DNA from: Clusia tigrina
Lineage: Eukaryota > Arthropoda > Insecta > Diptera > Clusiidae
Length of the DNA stretch: 64,000 nucleotides
Reading direction: 5' to 3'
NCBI GenBank assembly: GCA_920105625.2
Contig: OV050031.1
Coordinates: 84,267,995-84,331,994 of the forward strand
The notes under the pieces are model-generated. The model saw only the letters and a list, made by a program, of their open reading frames with translations. It searched no databases and was not told where the DNA came from. Positions 46,901 through 61,100 of this stretch are shown piece after piece; the first letter of the stretch is position 1, and each line of letters begins with the position of its first letter. Made by a program: the position numbers and the translations under genes.

Positions 46901-49900
46901 GCAGCCTCTTTCAGCGTCTCTGGAGGCGTCTCAGTGCCTGCCGCTGTCGGTTGGGGGGCCTGCTGCCTTCTCTATGCCTATATCTAACCCTATCTGCCTC
47001 AGTCTGCGTTGCAGCCTCTGGCAGCGTCTCTGTAGGGAGTCTCAGTGCTGCCGCTGTCGATTGGGGGGTCTGCTGCCTTCTCTATGCCTATATCTACCCT
47101 TATCTGCCTCAGTCTGCGTCGCAGCCTCTGTCAGCATTTCTGTAGGCGTCTCAGTCGCTGCCGCTGTCGATTGGGGGGTCTGCTGCCTAATATATGCCAA
47201 TATCTACCACTATCTGCCTCAGTCGGTGTCTCAGTAGGCGTCACAGCCCCTGTCAGCGTCTCTGTAGGCGTCTCAGGCGCTGCCGCTGTCGATTGGGGGG
47301 TCTGCTGCCTTCTTTATGCCTATATCTACCACTAGCTGTCTCAGTCGGCTTCTCAGTCGCTGCCGCTGTCCATTGGGTTGTCTGCTGCCTTCTCTATACC
47401 TATATCTACCCCTATGTGCCTAAATCAGCGTCGCAGCCTCTGTCAGCATTTCTGTAGGCGTCTCAGTCGCTGTCGATTGGGGGGTCTGCTGCTTTCTCTA
47501 TGCCTATATTTAACATTATCTGCCTCAGTCGGCGTATCAGTAGGCGTCACAGCCACTGTCAGCTTCTCTGTAGGCGTCTCAGTCGCTGCCGCTGTCGATT
47601 GGGGGGTCTTCTGCCTTTTATATACCTATATCTACCACTATCTGTCTCAGTCGGCGTCTCAGTCAGCTTTTCATTCGCTGCCGCTGTCGATTGGGTTGTC
47701 TGCTGCCTTCTCTATACCTATATCTACCCCTATCTGCCAAATTCGGCGTCTCAGTCGGCGTCGCAGCCTCTGTCAGCGTCTCTGTAGGCATCTCAGTCGC
47801 TGCCGCTGTCGATTGAGGGGTCTGCTGCCTTCTCTATGCCAATATCTACCACTATCTGCCTCAGTCGGCGTCTCAGTCGGCTTCTCAGTCGCTGCCGCTG
47901 TCGATTGGGTTGTCTGCTGCCTTCTCTATACCTATATCTACCCCTATCTGCCTCATTCGGCGTCTCAGTCGGCGTCGCAGCCTCAGTCGGCATCTCAGTC
48001 GGCTTCTCAGTCGCTGCCGCTGTCGATTGGGGGGTCTGCTGCCTTCTCTATGCCTATATCTACCACTATCTGCCTCAGTCGGCGTCTCAGTAGGCGTCAC
48101 AGCCCCTGTCACCGTCTCTGTAGGCGTCTCAGTCGCTGCCGCTGTTGATTGGTGGGTCTGCTGCCTTCTCTATGCCTATATCTACCCCTATCTGCCTCAT
48201 TCGGTGTCTCAGTCGGCGTCGCAGCCTCTGTCAGCGTCTCTGTAGGCCTCTCAGTCGCTGCCGGTGACGACTGGGGGGTTTGCTGCCTTCTCTATGCCTA
48301 TATCTATCCCTATCTGTCTCAGTTTGCGTCGCAGCCTGATTTCTGTTGGCATCTCAGTCGCTGCCGCTTCGACTGGGGGGGTCTGCTGCCTTCTCTATGC
48401 CTATATCTACCACTATCTGCCTCAGTCGGCGTCTCAGTAGGCGTCACAGCCCCTGTCACCGTCTCTGTAGGCGTCTCAGTCGCTGCCGCTGTTGATTGGT
48501 GGGTCTGCTGCCTTCTCTATGCCTATATCTACCACTATCTGCCTCAGTAGGCATCTCAGTCGGCGTCTCAGTCGGCGTCGATGGAGGCGTCGCAGCCTCT
48601 GTCAGCGTCTCTGTAGGCGAATCAGTCACTGCCACTTTCAATTGGGGGGGATCTGCTGCATTCTCTATGCCTATATCTACCCCTATCTGCCTCGGTCGGC
48701 ATCGCAGCTTCTGTCAGCATCTCTGTAGGCGTCTCAGTCGCTGCCGCTGTCGATTGGGGGGTCTGCTGCATTCTATATGCCTAAATCTACCCCTATCTGC
48801 CTCAGTAGGCATCTCAGTCGGCTTCTCAGTCGCTGCCGCTGTCGATTGGGTTGTCTGCTGCCTTCTCTATACCTATATCTACTCCTATCTGCCTCAGTCG
48901 GCGTCGCAGCCTCTGTCAGCGTCTCTGTAGGCGTCTCAGTCGCTGCCGCTGTCGATTGGGGGGTCTGCTGCCTTCTGCATGCTGATACCTACCCTTATCT
49001 GCCTCAGTCGGCATCTCAGTCGGCGTCGCAGCCTCTGTCAGCGTCTCTGTAAGCGTCTCAGCAGCTGCCGCTGTCGATTGGGGGATTATGCTGCGTTCTT
49101 TATACCTATATCTAAACCTATCTGCCTCAGTCGGCGTCGCAGCCTCTGTCAGTATCTCTGTAGGCGTCTCAGTCGCTGCCGCTGTCGATTGGGGGGTCTG
49201 CTGCCTTCTGTATGCCTATATCTACCCCTATCTGCCTCAGTCGGCGGTTCAGTCGGCGTCACAGCCTCTGTGAACGTCTCTGTAGGTGTCTCAGTCGCTG
49301 CCGGTGTCGATTGGGGTGTCTGCTGCCTTCTCTATGCCTATATCTATCCCTATCTGCCTCATTTGGCGTCTCAGTCGGCGTCGCAGCCCCTGCCAGCGCC
49401 TCTGTAGGCGTCTCAGTCGCTGCTGCTTTCAATTGGTGGGTCCGCTGCCTTCTCTATGCCTATATCTACACCTATCTGCATCAGTCGGCGTCGCAGCTTC
49501 TGTCAGCATTTCTGTAGGCATCTCAGTCGCTGCCCCTATCGATTGGGGGGGTCTCCTGTCTTCTCTATGCCTATATCTACCGCTATCTGCCTCAGTAGGC
49601 ATCTCAGTCGGCGTCGCAGCGTCTGTCAGCGTCTCTGGAGGCGTCTCAGTGCCTGCCGCTGTCGATTGGGGGGGGTCTGCTGCCTTCTCTTTGCCTATAT
49701 CTACCCCTATCTGCCTCAATCGACGTTTCAGTCGGCGTCGCAGCCCCTGTCAGCGTCTCTGTAGGCAGTTCAGTCGCAGCCGCTGTCGATTGGGGGAGGT
49801 CTGCTGCCTAATCTGTGCCTATATCTACCCCTATCTGCCTCAGTCGGCGTCTCAGTCGGATTCGCAGCCTCTGTCAGCGTCTCTGTAGGCGTCTCAGTCG

Positions 49901-51100
49901 CTTCCGCTGTCGATTGGGGGTCTGCTGCCTTCTCTATGCCTATATCTACCCCTATCTGCCTCAGTCTGCGTCGCAGCCTCTGTCAGCATTTCTGTAGGCG
50001 TCTCAGTCGCTGTCGATTGGGGGGTCTGCTGCCTTCTCTATGCCTATATCTACCACTATCTGCCTCAGTCGGCGTCTCAGTCGGCTTCGCAGTCGCTTCC
50101 GCGGTCGATTGGGTTGTCTGCTGCCTTCGCTATACCTATATCTACCCCTATCTGCCTCAGTAGGCATCTCAGTTGGCGTCGCAGCCTCTGTCAGCGTCTC
50201 TGTAGGCGTCTCAGTCACTGCCACTTTCAATTGGGGGGGATCTGCTGCTTTCTGTATGCCTATATCTATCCCTATCTGCCTCATTCGATGTCTCAGTCGG
50301 CGTTGCAGCCTCTGTCAGCGTCTCTGGAGGCGTCTCAGTGCCTGCCGCTGTCGATTGGGGGGTCTGCTGCCTTCTCTATGCCTATATCTACCCCTATCTG
50401 CCTCAGTCTGCGTCGCAGCCTCTGTCAGCATCTCTATAGGCGTCTCAGTCGCTGCCGCTGTCGATTGGGCTGCCTTCTCTATGCCTATAGATACCCCTAT
50501 CTGCCTCAGTCGGCGTCTCAGTCGGCGTCGCAGCCTCTATCAGCATTTCTGTAGGCGTCTCAGTCGCTGCCGCTGTCGATTGGGGGTTCTGCTGCTTTCT
50601 CTATGCCTATATTTAACACTATCTGCCTCAGTCGGCGTATCAGTAGGCGTCACAGCCACTGTCAGCTTCTCTGTAGGCGTCTCAGTCGCTGCCGCTGTCG
50701 ATTGGGGGGTCTGCTGCCTTTTCTATACCTATATCTACCACTATCTGTCTCAGTCGGCGTCTCAGTCAGCTTTTCAGTCGCTTCCGCTGTCGATTGGGTT
50801 GTCTGCTGCCTTCTCTATACCTATAGCTACCCCTATCTGCCAAATTCGGCGTCTCAGTCGGCGTCGCAGCCTCTGTCAGCGTCTCTGTAGGCATCTCAGT
50901 CGCTGCCGCTGTCGATTGAGGGGTCTGCTGCCTTCTCTATGCCAATATCTACCACTATCTGCCTCAGTCGGCGTCTCAGTCGGCTTCTCAGTCGCTGCCG
51001 CTGTCGATTGGGTTGTCTGCTGCCTTCTCTATACCTATATCTACCCCTATCTGCCTCATTCGGCGTCTCAGTCGGCGTCGCAGCCTCAGTCGGCATCTCA
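41000..51100 (-). repeat. Higher-order duplication, offset about 6.8 kb
   Basis: About 41.0-44.3 kb is repeated at about 47.8-51.1 kb. The offset is 6798 at 40995/47793 and 41658/48456, and 6803-6804 at 42409/49212 and 43199/50003. To the left, 39.4-40.25 kb matches 46.96-47.85 kb at offset 7582, so the first copy holds about 784 extra bases near 40.25-41.0 kb. Differences between copies are few. Ends are approximate. Confidence 0.8.
45069..46640 (-). repeat. 796-bp tandem unit (about seven monomers)
   Basis: The series starting at 45069 repeats at 45865, and those at 45136 and 45173 repeat at 45932 and 45969. All are 796 bp apart. The same unit is duplicated at 51489/52285 and 51593/52389, again 796 bp apart. 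Single copies of it appear at about 55638 and 59803. Confidence 0.8.
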
Positions 51101-52199
51101 GTCGTCTTCTCAGTCGCTGCCGCTGTCGATTGGGGGGTCTGCTGCCTTTTCTATACATATATCTACCACTATCTACCTCAGTCGGCGTCTCAGTCGGCTT
51201 CTCAGTCGCTGGCGCTGTCGATTGGGTTGTCTGCTGCCTTCTCTATACCTATATCTACCCCTATCTGCCTCATTCGGGGTCTCAGTCGGCGTCGCAGCCT
51301 CTGTCAGCGTCTCTGTAGGCCTCTCAGTCGCTGCCGCTGTCGATTGGGGGGGTCTGCTGCCTTCTCTGTGCCTATATCTACCCCTATCTGCCTCAGTCGG
51401 CGTCTCAGTCGGATTCGCAGCCTCTGTCAGCGTCTCTGTAGGCGTCTCAGTCGCTTCCGCTGTCGATTGGGGGTCTGCTGCCTTCTCTATGCCTATATCT
51501 ACCCCTATCTGCCTCAGTCTGCGTCGCAGCCTCTGTCAGCATTTCTGTAGGCGTCTCAGTCGCTGTCGATTGGGGGGTCTGATGCCTTCTCTATGCCTAT
51601 ATCTACCACTATCTGCCTCAGTCGGCGTCTCAGTCGGCTTCTCAGTCGCTTCCGCTGTCGATTGGGTTGTCTGCTGCCTTATCTATACCTATATCTACCC
51701 CTATCTGCCTCAGTAGGCATCTCAGTTGGCGTCGCAGCCTCTGTCAGCGTCTCTGTAGGCGTCTCAGTCACTGCCACTTTCAATTGGGGGGGATCTGCTG
51801 CTTTCTGTATGCCTATATCTATCCCTATCTGCCTCATTCGATGTCCCAGTCGGCGTTGCAGCCTCTGTCAGCGTCTCTGGAGGCGTCTCAGTGCCTGCCG
51901 CTGTCGATTGGGGGGTCTGCTGCCTTCTCTATGCCTATATCTACCCCTATCTGCCTCAGTCTGCGTCGCAGCCTCTGTCAGCATCTCTATAGGCGTCTCA
52001 GTCGCTGCCGCTGTCGATTGGGGGGTCTGCTGCCTTCTCTATGCCTATAGCTACCCCTATCTGCCTCAGTCGGCGTCTCAGTCGGCGTCGCAGCCTCTGT
52101 CAGCGTCTCTGTAGGCCTCTCAGTCGCTGCCGCTGTCGATTGGGGGGGTCTGCTGCCTTCTCTGTGCCTATATCTACCCCTATCTGCCTCAGTCGGCGT

Positions 52200-55100
52200 C
52201 TCAGTCGGATTCGCAGCCTCTGTCAGCGTCTCTGTAGGCGTCTCAGTCGCTTCCGCTGTCGATTGGGGGTCTGCTGCCTTCTCTATGCCTATATCTACCC
52301 CTATCTGCCTCAGTCTGCGTCGCAGCCTCTGTCAGCATTTCTGTAGGCGTCTCAGTCGCTGTCGATTGGGGGGTCTGATGCCTTCTCTATGCCTATATCT
52401 ACCACTATCTGCCTCAGTCGGCGTCTCAGTCGGCTTCTCAGTCGCTTCCGCTGTCGATTGGGTTGTCTGCTGCCTTCTCTATACCTATATCTACCCCTAT
52501 CTGCCTCAGTAGGCATCTCAGTTGGCGTCGCAGCCTCTGTCAGCGTCTCTGTAGGCGTCTCAGTCACTGCCACTTTCAGTTGGGGGGGATCTGCTGCTTT
52601 CTGTATGCCTATATCTATCCCTATCTGCCTCATTCGATGTCCCAGTCGGCGTTGCAGCCTCTGTCAGCGTCTCTGGAGGCGTCTCAGTGCCTGCCGCTGT
52701 CGATTGGGGGGTCTGCTGCCTTCTCTATGCCTATATCTACCCCTATCTGCCTCAGTCTGCGTCGCAGCCTCTGTCAGCATCTCTATAGGCGTCTCAGTCG
52801 CTGCCGCTGTCGATTGGGGGGTCTGCTGCCTTCTCTGTGCCTATAGCTACCCCTATCTGCCTCAGTCGGCGTCTCAGTCGGCGTCGCAGCCTCTGTCAGC
52901 ATTTCTGTAGGCGTCTCAGTCGCTGCCGCTGTCGATTGGGGGGTCTGCTGCTTTCTCTATGCCTATATTTAACACTATATGCCTCAGTCGGCGTATCAGT
53001 AGGCGTCACAGCCACTGTCAGCTTCTCTGTAGGCGTCTCAGTCGCTGCCGCTGTCGATTGGGGGGTCTGCTGCCTTTTCTATACCTATATCTACCACTAT
53101 CTGTCTCAGTCGGCGTCTCAGTCAGCTTTTCAGTCGCTGCCGCTGTCGATTGGGTAGTCTGCTGCCTTCTCTATACCTATAGCTACCCCTATCTGCCAAA
53201 TTCGGCGTCTCAGTCGGCGTCGCAGCCTCTGTCAGCGTCTCTGTAGGCATCTCAGTCGCTGCCGCTGTCGATTGAGGGGTCTGCTGCCTTCTCTATGCCA
53301 ATTTCTACCACTATCTGCCTCAGTCGGAGTCTCAGTCGGCTTCTCAGTCGCTGCCGCTGTCGATTGGGTTGTCTGCTGCCTTCTCTATACCTATATCTAC
53401 CCCTATCTGCCTCATTCGGCGTCTCAGTCGGCGTCGCACCCTCAGTCGGCATCTCAGTCGGCTTGTCAGTCGCTGCCGCTGTCGATTGGGGGGTCTGCTG
53501 CCTTTTCTATACATATATCTACCACTATCTACCTCAGTCGGCGTCTCAGTCGGCTTCTCAGTCGCTGGCGCTGTCGATTGGGTTGTCTGCTGCCTTCTCT
53601 ATACCTATATCTACCCCTATCTGCCTCATTCGGGGTCTCAGTCGGCGTCGCAGCCTCTGTCAGCGTCTCTGTAGGCCTCTCAGTCGCTGCCGGTGACGAT
53701 TGGGGGGTTTGCTGCCTTCTCTATGCCTATATCTACCCCTATCTGTCTCAGTTTGCGTCGCAGCCTGATTTCTGTTGCCATCTCAGTCGCTGCCGCTGTC
53801 GATTGGGGGGGTCTGCTGCCTTCTCTATGCCTATATCTACCACTATCTGCCTCAGTCGGCGTCTCAGTAGGCGTCACAGCCCCTGTCACCGTCTCTGTAG
53901 GCGTCTCAGTCGCTGCCGCTGTTGATTGGTGGGTCTGCTGCCTTCTCTATGCCTATATCTACCACTATCTGACTCAGTCGGCGTCTCAGTCGGCGTCGCA
54001 GCCTCTGTCAGCGTCTCTGTAGGCGAATCAGTCACTGCCACTTTCAAATGGGGGGATCTGCTGCATTCTCTATGCCTATATCTACCCCTATCTGCCTCGG
54101 TCGGCATCGCAGCCTCTGTCAGCATCTCTGTAGGCCTCTCAGTCGCTGCCGCTGTCGATTGGGGGGGTCTGTTGCATTCTATATGCCTAAATCTACCCCT
54201 ATCTGCCTCAGTAGGCATCGCAGTCGGCGTCTCAGTTGGCGTCGATGGAGGCATCTCAGTCGCTGCCGCTGTCTATTGGGGGGTCGGATGCCTTCTCTAT
54301 GCCGATATCTACCTCTATCTGCCTCAGTCGGCATCTCAGTCGGCGTTGCAGCCTCTGTCAGCGTCTCTTTAGGCGTCTCAGTCGCTGCCGCTGTCGATTG
54401 GGGGGTCTGCTACCTTCTCTATGCCTATATCTACCCCTATCTGCCTCAGTCTGCGTCGCAGCCTCTGTCAGCATCTCTATAGGCGTCTCAGTCGCTGCCG
54501 CTGTCCATTGGAGGTCTGCTGCCTTCTCTATGCCTATAGCTACCCCTATCTGCCTCAGTCGGCGTCTCAGTCGACGTCGCAGCCTCTGGCAGCGTCTCTG
54601 TAGGCGTCTCAGTCGCTGCCGCTGTCGATTGGGGGGGCCTGCTGCCTTCTCTATGCCTATATCTAACCCTATCTGCCTCAGTCTGCGTTGCAGCCTCTTG
54701 CAGCGTCTCTGTAGGGAGTCTCAGTCGCTGCCGCTGTCGATTGGGGGGTCTGCTGCCTTCTCTATGCCTATATCTACCCTTATCTGCCTCAGTCTGCGTC
54801 GCAGCCTCTGTCAGCATTTCTGTAGGCGTCTCAGTCGCTGCCGCTGTCGATTGGGGGGTCTGCTGCCTAATATATGCCAATATCTACCACTATCTGCCTC
54901 AGTCGGTGTCTCAGTAGGCGTCACAGCCCCTGTCAGCGTCTCTGTAGGCGTCTCAGGCGCTGCCGCTGTCGATTGGGGGGTCTGCTGCCTTCTTTATGCC
55001 TATATCTACCACTAGCTGTCTCAGTCGGCTTCTCAGTCGCTGCCGCTGTCCATTGGGTTGTCTGCTGCCTTCTCTATACCTAAATCTACCCCTATCTGCC

Positions 55101-58100
55101 TAAATCAGCGTCGCAGCCTCTGTCAGCATTTCTGTAGGCGTCTCAGTCGCTGTCGATTGGGGGGTCTGCTGCTTTCTCTATGCCTATATTTAACACTATC
55201 TGCCTCAGTCGGCGTATCAGTAGGCGTCACAGCCACTGTCAGCTTCTCTGTAGGCGTCTCAGTCGCTGCCGCTGTCTATTGGGGGGTCTGCTGCCTTTTC
55301 TATACCTATATCTACCACTATCTGTCTCAGTCGGCGTCTCAGTCAGCTTTTCAGTCGCTGCCGCTGTCGATTGGGTTGTCTGCTGCCTTCTCTATGCCTA
55401 TATCTACCCCTATCTGCCTCAGTCGGCGTCTCAGTCGGCGTCGCAGCCTCTGTCAGCGTCTCTGTAGGCCTCTCAGTCGCTGCCGCTGTCGATTGGGGGG
55501 GTCTGCTGCCTTCTCTGTGCCTATATCTACCCCTATCTGCCTCAGTCGGCGTCTCAGTCGGATTCGCAGCCTCTGTCAGCGTCTCTGTAGGCGTCTCAGT
55601 CGCTTCCGCTGTCGATTGGGGGTCTGCTGCCTTCTCTATGCCTATATCTACCCCTATCTGCCTCAGTCTGCGTCGCAGCCTCTGTCAGCATTTCTGTAGG
55701 CGTCTCAGTCGCTGTCGATTGGGGGGTCTGATGCCTTCTCTATGCCTATATCTACCACTATCTGCCTCAGTCGGCGTCTCAGTCGGCTTCTCAGTCGCTT
55801 CCGCTGTCGATTGGGTTGTCTGCTGCCTTCTCTATACCTATATCTACCCCTACCTGCCTCAGTAGGCATCTCAGTTGGCGTCGCAGCCTCTGTCAGCGTC
55901 TCTGTAGGCGTCTCAGTCACTGCCACTTTCAATTGGGGGGGATCTGCTGCTTTCTGTATGCCTATATCTATCCCTATCTGCCTCATTCGATGTCCCAGTC
56001 GGCGTTGCAGCCTCTGTCAGCGTCTCTGGAGGCGTCTCAGTGCCTGCCGCTGTCGATTGGGGGGTCTGCAGCCTTCTCTATGCCTATATCTACCCCTATC
56101 TGCCTCAGTCTGCGTCGCAGCCTCTGTCAGCATCTCTATAGGCGTCTCAGTCGCTGCCGCTGTCGATTGGGGGGTCTGCTGCCTTCTCTGTGCCTATAGC
56201 TACCCCTATCTGCCTCAGTCGGCGTCTCAGTCGGCGTCGCAGCCTCTGTCAGCATTTCTGTAGGCGTCTCAGTCGCTGCCGCTGTCGATTGGGGGGTCTG
56301 CTGCTTTCTCTATGCCTATATTTAACACTATATGCCTCAGTCGGCGTATCAGTAGGCGTCACAGCCACTGTCAGCTTCTCTGTAGGCGTCTCAGTCGCTG
56401 CCGCTGTCGATTGGGGGGTCTGCTGCCTTTTCTATACCTATATCTACCACTATCTGTCTCAGTCGGCGTCTCAGTCAGCTTTTCAGTCGCTGCCGCTGTC
56501 GATTGGGTAGTCTGCTGCCTTCTCTATACCTATAGCTACCCCTATCTGCCAAATTCGGCGTCTCAGTCGGCGTCGCAGCCTCTGTCAGCGTCTCTGTAGG
56601 CATCTCAGTCGCTGCCGCTGTCGATTGAGGGGTCTGCTGCCTTCTCTATGCCAATTTCTACCACTATCTGCCTCAGTCGGAGTCTCAGTCGGCTTCTCAG
56701 TCGCTGCCGCTGTCGATTGGGTTGTCTGCTGCCTTCTCTATACCTATATCTACCCCTATCTGCCTCATTCGGCGCCTCAGTCGGCGTCGCAGCCTCAGTC
56801 GGCATCTCAGTCGGCTTGTCAGTCGCTGCCGCTGTCGATTGGGGGGTCTGCTGCCTTTTCTATACATATATCTACCACTATCTACCTCAGTCGGCGTCTC
56901 AGTCGGCTTCTCAGTCGCTGGCGCTGTCGATTGGGTTGTCTGCTGCCTTCTCTATACCTATATCTACCCCTATCTGCCTCATTCGGGGTCTCAGTCGGCG
57001 TCGCAGCCCCTGTCAGCGTCTCTGTAGGCCTCTCAGTCGCTGCCGGTGACGATTGGGGGGTTTGCTGCCTTCTCTATGCCTATATCTACCCCTATCTGTC
57101 TCAGTTTGCGTCGCAGCCTGATTTCTGTTGCCATCTCAGTCGCTGCCGCTGTCGATTGGGGGGGTCTGCTGCCTTCTCTATGCCTATATCTACCACTATC
57201 TGCCTCAGTCGGCGTCTCAGTAGGCGTCACAGCCCCTGTCACCGTCTCTGTAGGCGTCTCAGTCGCTGCCGCTGTTGATTGGTGGGACTGCTGCCTTCTC
57301 TATGCCTATATCTACCACTATCTGACTCAGTCGGCGTCTCAGTCGGCGTCGCAGCCTCTGTCAGCGTCTCTGTAGGCGAATCAGTCACTGCCACTTTCAA
57401 ATGGGGGGATCTGCTGCATTCTCTATGCCTATATCTACCCCTATCTGCCTCGGTCGGCATCGCAGCCTCTGTCAGCATCTCTGTAGGCCTCTCAGTCGCT
57501 GCCGCTGTCGATTGGGGGGGTCTGCTGCATTATATATGCCTAAATCTACCCCTATCTGCCTCAGTAGGCATCGCAGTCGGCGTCTCAGTTGGCGTCGATG
57601 GAGGCATCTCAGTCGCTGCCGCTGTCTATTGGGGGGTCGGCTGCCTTCTCTATGCCGATATCTACCTCTATCTGCCTCAGTCGGCATCTCAGTCGGCGTT
57701 GCAGCCTCTGTCAGCGTCTCTTTAGGCGTCTCAGTCGCTGCCGCTGTCGATTGGGGGGTCTGCTGCCTTCTGTATGCTGATATCTACCCCTATCTGCCTC
57801 AGTCTGCGTCGCAGCGTCTGTCAGCATCTCTATAGGCGTCTCAGTCGCTGCCGCTGTCGATTGGGGCGTCTGCTGCCTTCTCTATGCCTATAGCTACCCC
57901 TATCTGCCTCAGTCGGCGTCTCAGTCGGCGTTGCAGCCTCTGGCAGCGTCTCTGTAGGCGTCTCAGTCGCTGCCGCTGTCGATTGGGGGGTCTGCTACCT
58001 TCTCTATGCCTATATCTACCCCTATCTGCCTCAGTCTGCGTCGCAGCCTCTGTCAGCATCTCTATAGGCGTCTCAGTCGCTGCCGCTGTCCATTGGAGGT

Positions 58101-61100
58101 CTGCTGCCTTCTCTATGCCTATAGCTACCCCTATCTGCCTCAGTCGGCGTCTCAGTCGACGTCGCAGCCTCTGGCAGCGTCTCTGTAGGCGTCTCAGTCG
58201 CTGCCGCTGTCGATTGGGGGGTCTGCTGCCTTCTGTATGCTGATATCTACCCCTATCTGCCTCAGTCTGCGTCGCAGCGTCTGTCAGCATCTCTATAGGC
58301 GTCTCAGTCGCTGTCGATTGGGGGGTCGGATGCCTTCTCTATGCCGATATCTACCTCTATCTGCCTCAGTCGGCATCTCAGTCGGCGTTGCAGCCTCTGT
58401 CAGCGTCTCTTTAGGCGTCTCAGTCGCTGCCGCTGTCGATTGGGGGGTCTGCTGCCTTCTGTATGCTGATATCTACCCCTATCTGCCTCAGTCTGCGTCG
58501 CAGCGTCTGTCAGCATCTCTATAGGCGTCTCAGTCGCTGCCGCTGTCTATTGGGGGGTCGGATGCCTTCTCTATGCCGATATCTACCTCTATCTGCCTCA
58601 GTCGGCATCTCAGTCGGCGTTGCAGCCTCTGTCAGCGTCTCTTTAGGCGTCTCAGTCGCTGCCGCTGTCGATTGGGGGGTCTGCTGCCTTCTCTATGCCT
58701 ATAGCTACCCCTATCTGCCTCAGTCGGCGTCTCAGTCGACGTCGCAGCCTCTGGCAGCGTCTCTGTAGGCGTCTCAGTCGCTGCCGCTGTCGATTGGGGG
58801 GGCCTGCTGCCTTCTCTATGCCTATATCTAACCCTATCTGCCTCAGTCTGCGTTGCAGCCTCTTGCAGCGTCTCTGTAGGGAGTCTCAGTCGCTGCCGCT
58901 GTCGATTGGGGGGTCTGCTGCCTTCTCTATGCCTATATCTACCCTTATCTGCCTCAGTCTGCGTCGCAGCCTCTGTCAGCATTTCTGTAGGCGTCTCAGT
59001 CGCTGCCGCTGTCGATTGGGGGGTCTGCTGCCTAATATATGCCAATATCTACCACTATCTGCCTCAGTCGGTGTCTCAGTAGGCGTCACAGCCCCTGTCA
59101 GCGTCTCTGTAGGCGTCTCAGGCGCTGCCGCTGTCGATTGGGGGGTCTGCTGCCTTCTTTATGCCTATATCTACCACTAGCTGTCTCAGTCGGCTTCTCA
59201 GTCGCTGCCGCTGTCCATTGGGTTGTCTGCTGCCTTCTCTATACCTAAATCTACCCCTATCTGCCTAAATCAGCGTCGCAGCCTCTGTCAGCATTTCTGT
59301 AGGCGTCTCAGTCGCTGTCGATTGGGGGGTCTGCTGCTTTCTCTATGCCTATATTTAACACTATCTGCCTCAGTCGGCGTATCAGTAGGCGTCACAGCCA
59401 CTGTCAGCTTCTCTGTAGGCGTCTCAGTCGCTGCCGCTGTCTATTGGGGGGTCTGCTGCCTTTTCTATACCTATATCTACCACTATCTGTCTCAGTCGGC
59501 GTCTCAGTCAGCTTTTCAGTCGCTGCCGCTGTCGATTGGGTTGTCTGCTGCCTTCTCTATACCTATAGCTACCCCTATCTGCCTCAGTCGGCGTCTCAGT
59601 CGGCGTCGCAGCCTCTGTCAGCGTCTCTGTAGGCCTCTCAGTCGCTGCCGCTGTCGATTGGGGGGGTCTGCTGCCTTCTCTGTGCCTATATCTACCCCTA
59701 TCTGCCTCAGTCGGCGTCTCAGTCGGATTCGCAGCCTCTGTCAGCGTCTCTGTAGGCGTCTCAGTCGCTTCCGCTGTCGATTGGGGGTCTGCTGCCTTCT
59801 CTATGCCTATATCTACCCCTATCTGCCTCAGTCTGCGTCGCAGCCTCTGTCAGCATTTCTGTAGGCGTCTCAGTCGCTGTCGATTGGGGGGTCTGATGCC
59901 TTCTCTATGCCTATATCTACCACTATCTGCCTCAGTCGGCGTCTCAGTCGGCTTCTCAGTCGCTTCCGCTGTCGATTGGGTTGTCTGCTGCCTTCTCTAT
60001 ACCTATATCTACCCCTACCTGCCTCAGTAGGCATCTCAGTTGGCGTCGCAGCCTCTGTCAGCGTCTCTGTAGGCGTCTCAGTCACTGCCACTTTCAATTG
60101 GGGGGGATCTGCTGCTTTCTGTATGCCTATATCTATCCCTATCTGCCTCATTCGATGTCCCAGTCGGCGTTGCAGCCTCTGTCAGCGTCTCTGGAGGCGT
60201 CTCAGTGCCTGCCGCTGTCGATTGGGGGGTCTGCTGCCTTCTCTATGCCTATATCTACCCCTATCTGCCTCAGTCTGCGTCGCAGCCTCTGTCAGCATCT
60301 CTATAGGCGTCTCAGTCGCTGCCGCTGTCGATTGGGGGGTCTGCTGCCTTCTCTGTGCCTATAGCTACCCCTATCTGCCTCAGTCGGCGTCTCAGTCGGC
60401 GTCGCAGCCTCTGTCAGCATTTCTGTAGGCGTCTCAGTCGCTGCCGCTGTCGATTGGGGGGTCTGCTGCTTTCTCTATGCCTATATTTAACACTATATGC
60501 CTCAGTCGGCGTATCAGTAGGCGTCACAGCCACTGTCAGCTTCTCTGTAGGCGTCTCAGTCGCTGCCGCTGTCGATTGGGGGGTCTGCTGCCTTTTCTAT
60601 ACCTATATCTACCACTATCTGTCTCAGTCGGCGTCTCAGTCAGCTTTTCAGTCGCTGCCGCTGTCGATTGGGTAGTCTGCTGCCTTCTCTATACCTATAG
60701 CTACCCCTATCTGCCAAATTCGGCGTCTCAGTCGGCGTCGCAGCCTCTGTCAGCGTCTCTGTAGGCATCTCAGTCGCTGCCGCTGTCGATTGAGGGGTCT
60801 GCTGCCTTCTCTATGCCAATTTCTACCACTATCTGCCTCAGTCGGAGTCTCAGTCGGCTTCTCAGTCGCTGCCGCTGTCGATTGGGTTGTCTGCTGCCTT
60901 CTCTATACCTATATCTACCCCTATCTGCCTCATTCGGCGTCTCAGTCGGCGTCGCAGCCTCAGTCGGCATCTCAGTCGGCTTGTCAGTCGCTGCCGCTGT
61001 CGATTGGGGGGTCTGCTGCCTTTTCTATACATATATCTACCACTATCTACCTCAGTCGGCGTCTCAGTCGGCTTCTCAGTCGCTGGCGCTGTCGATTGGG

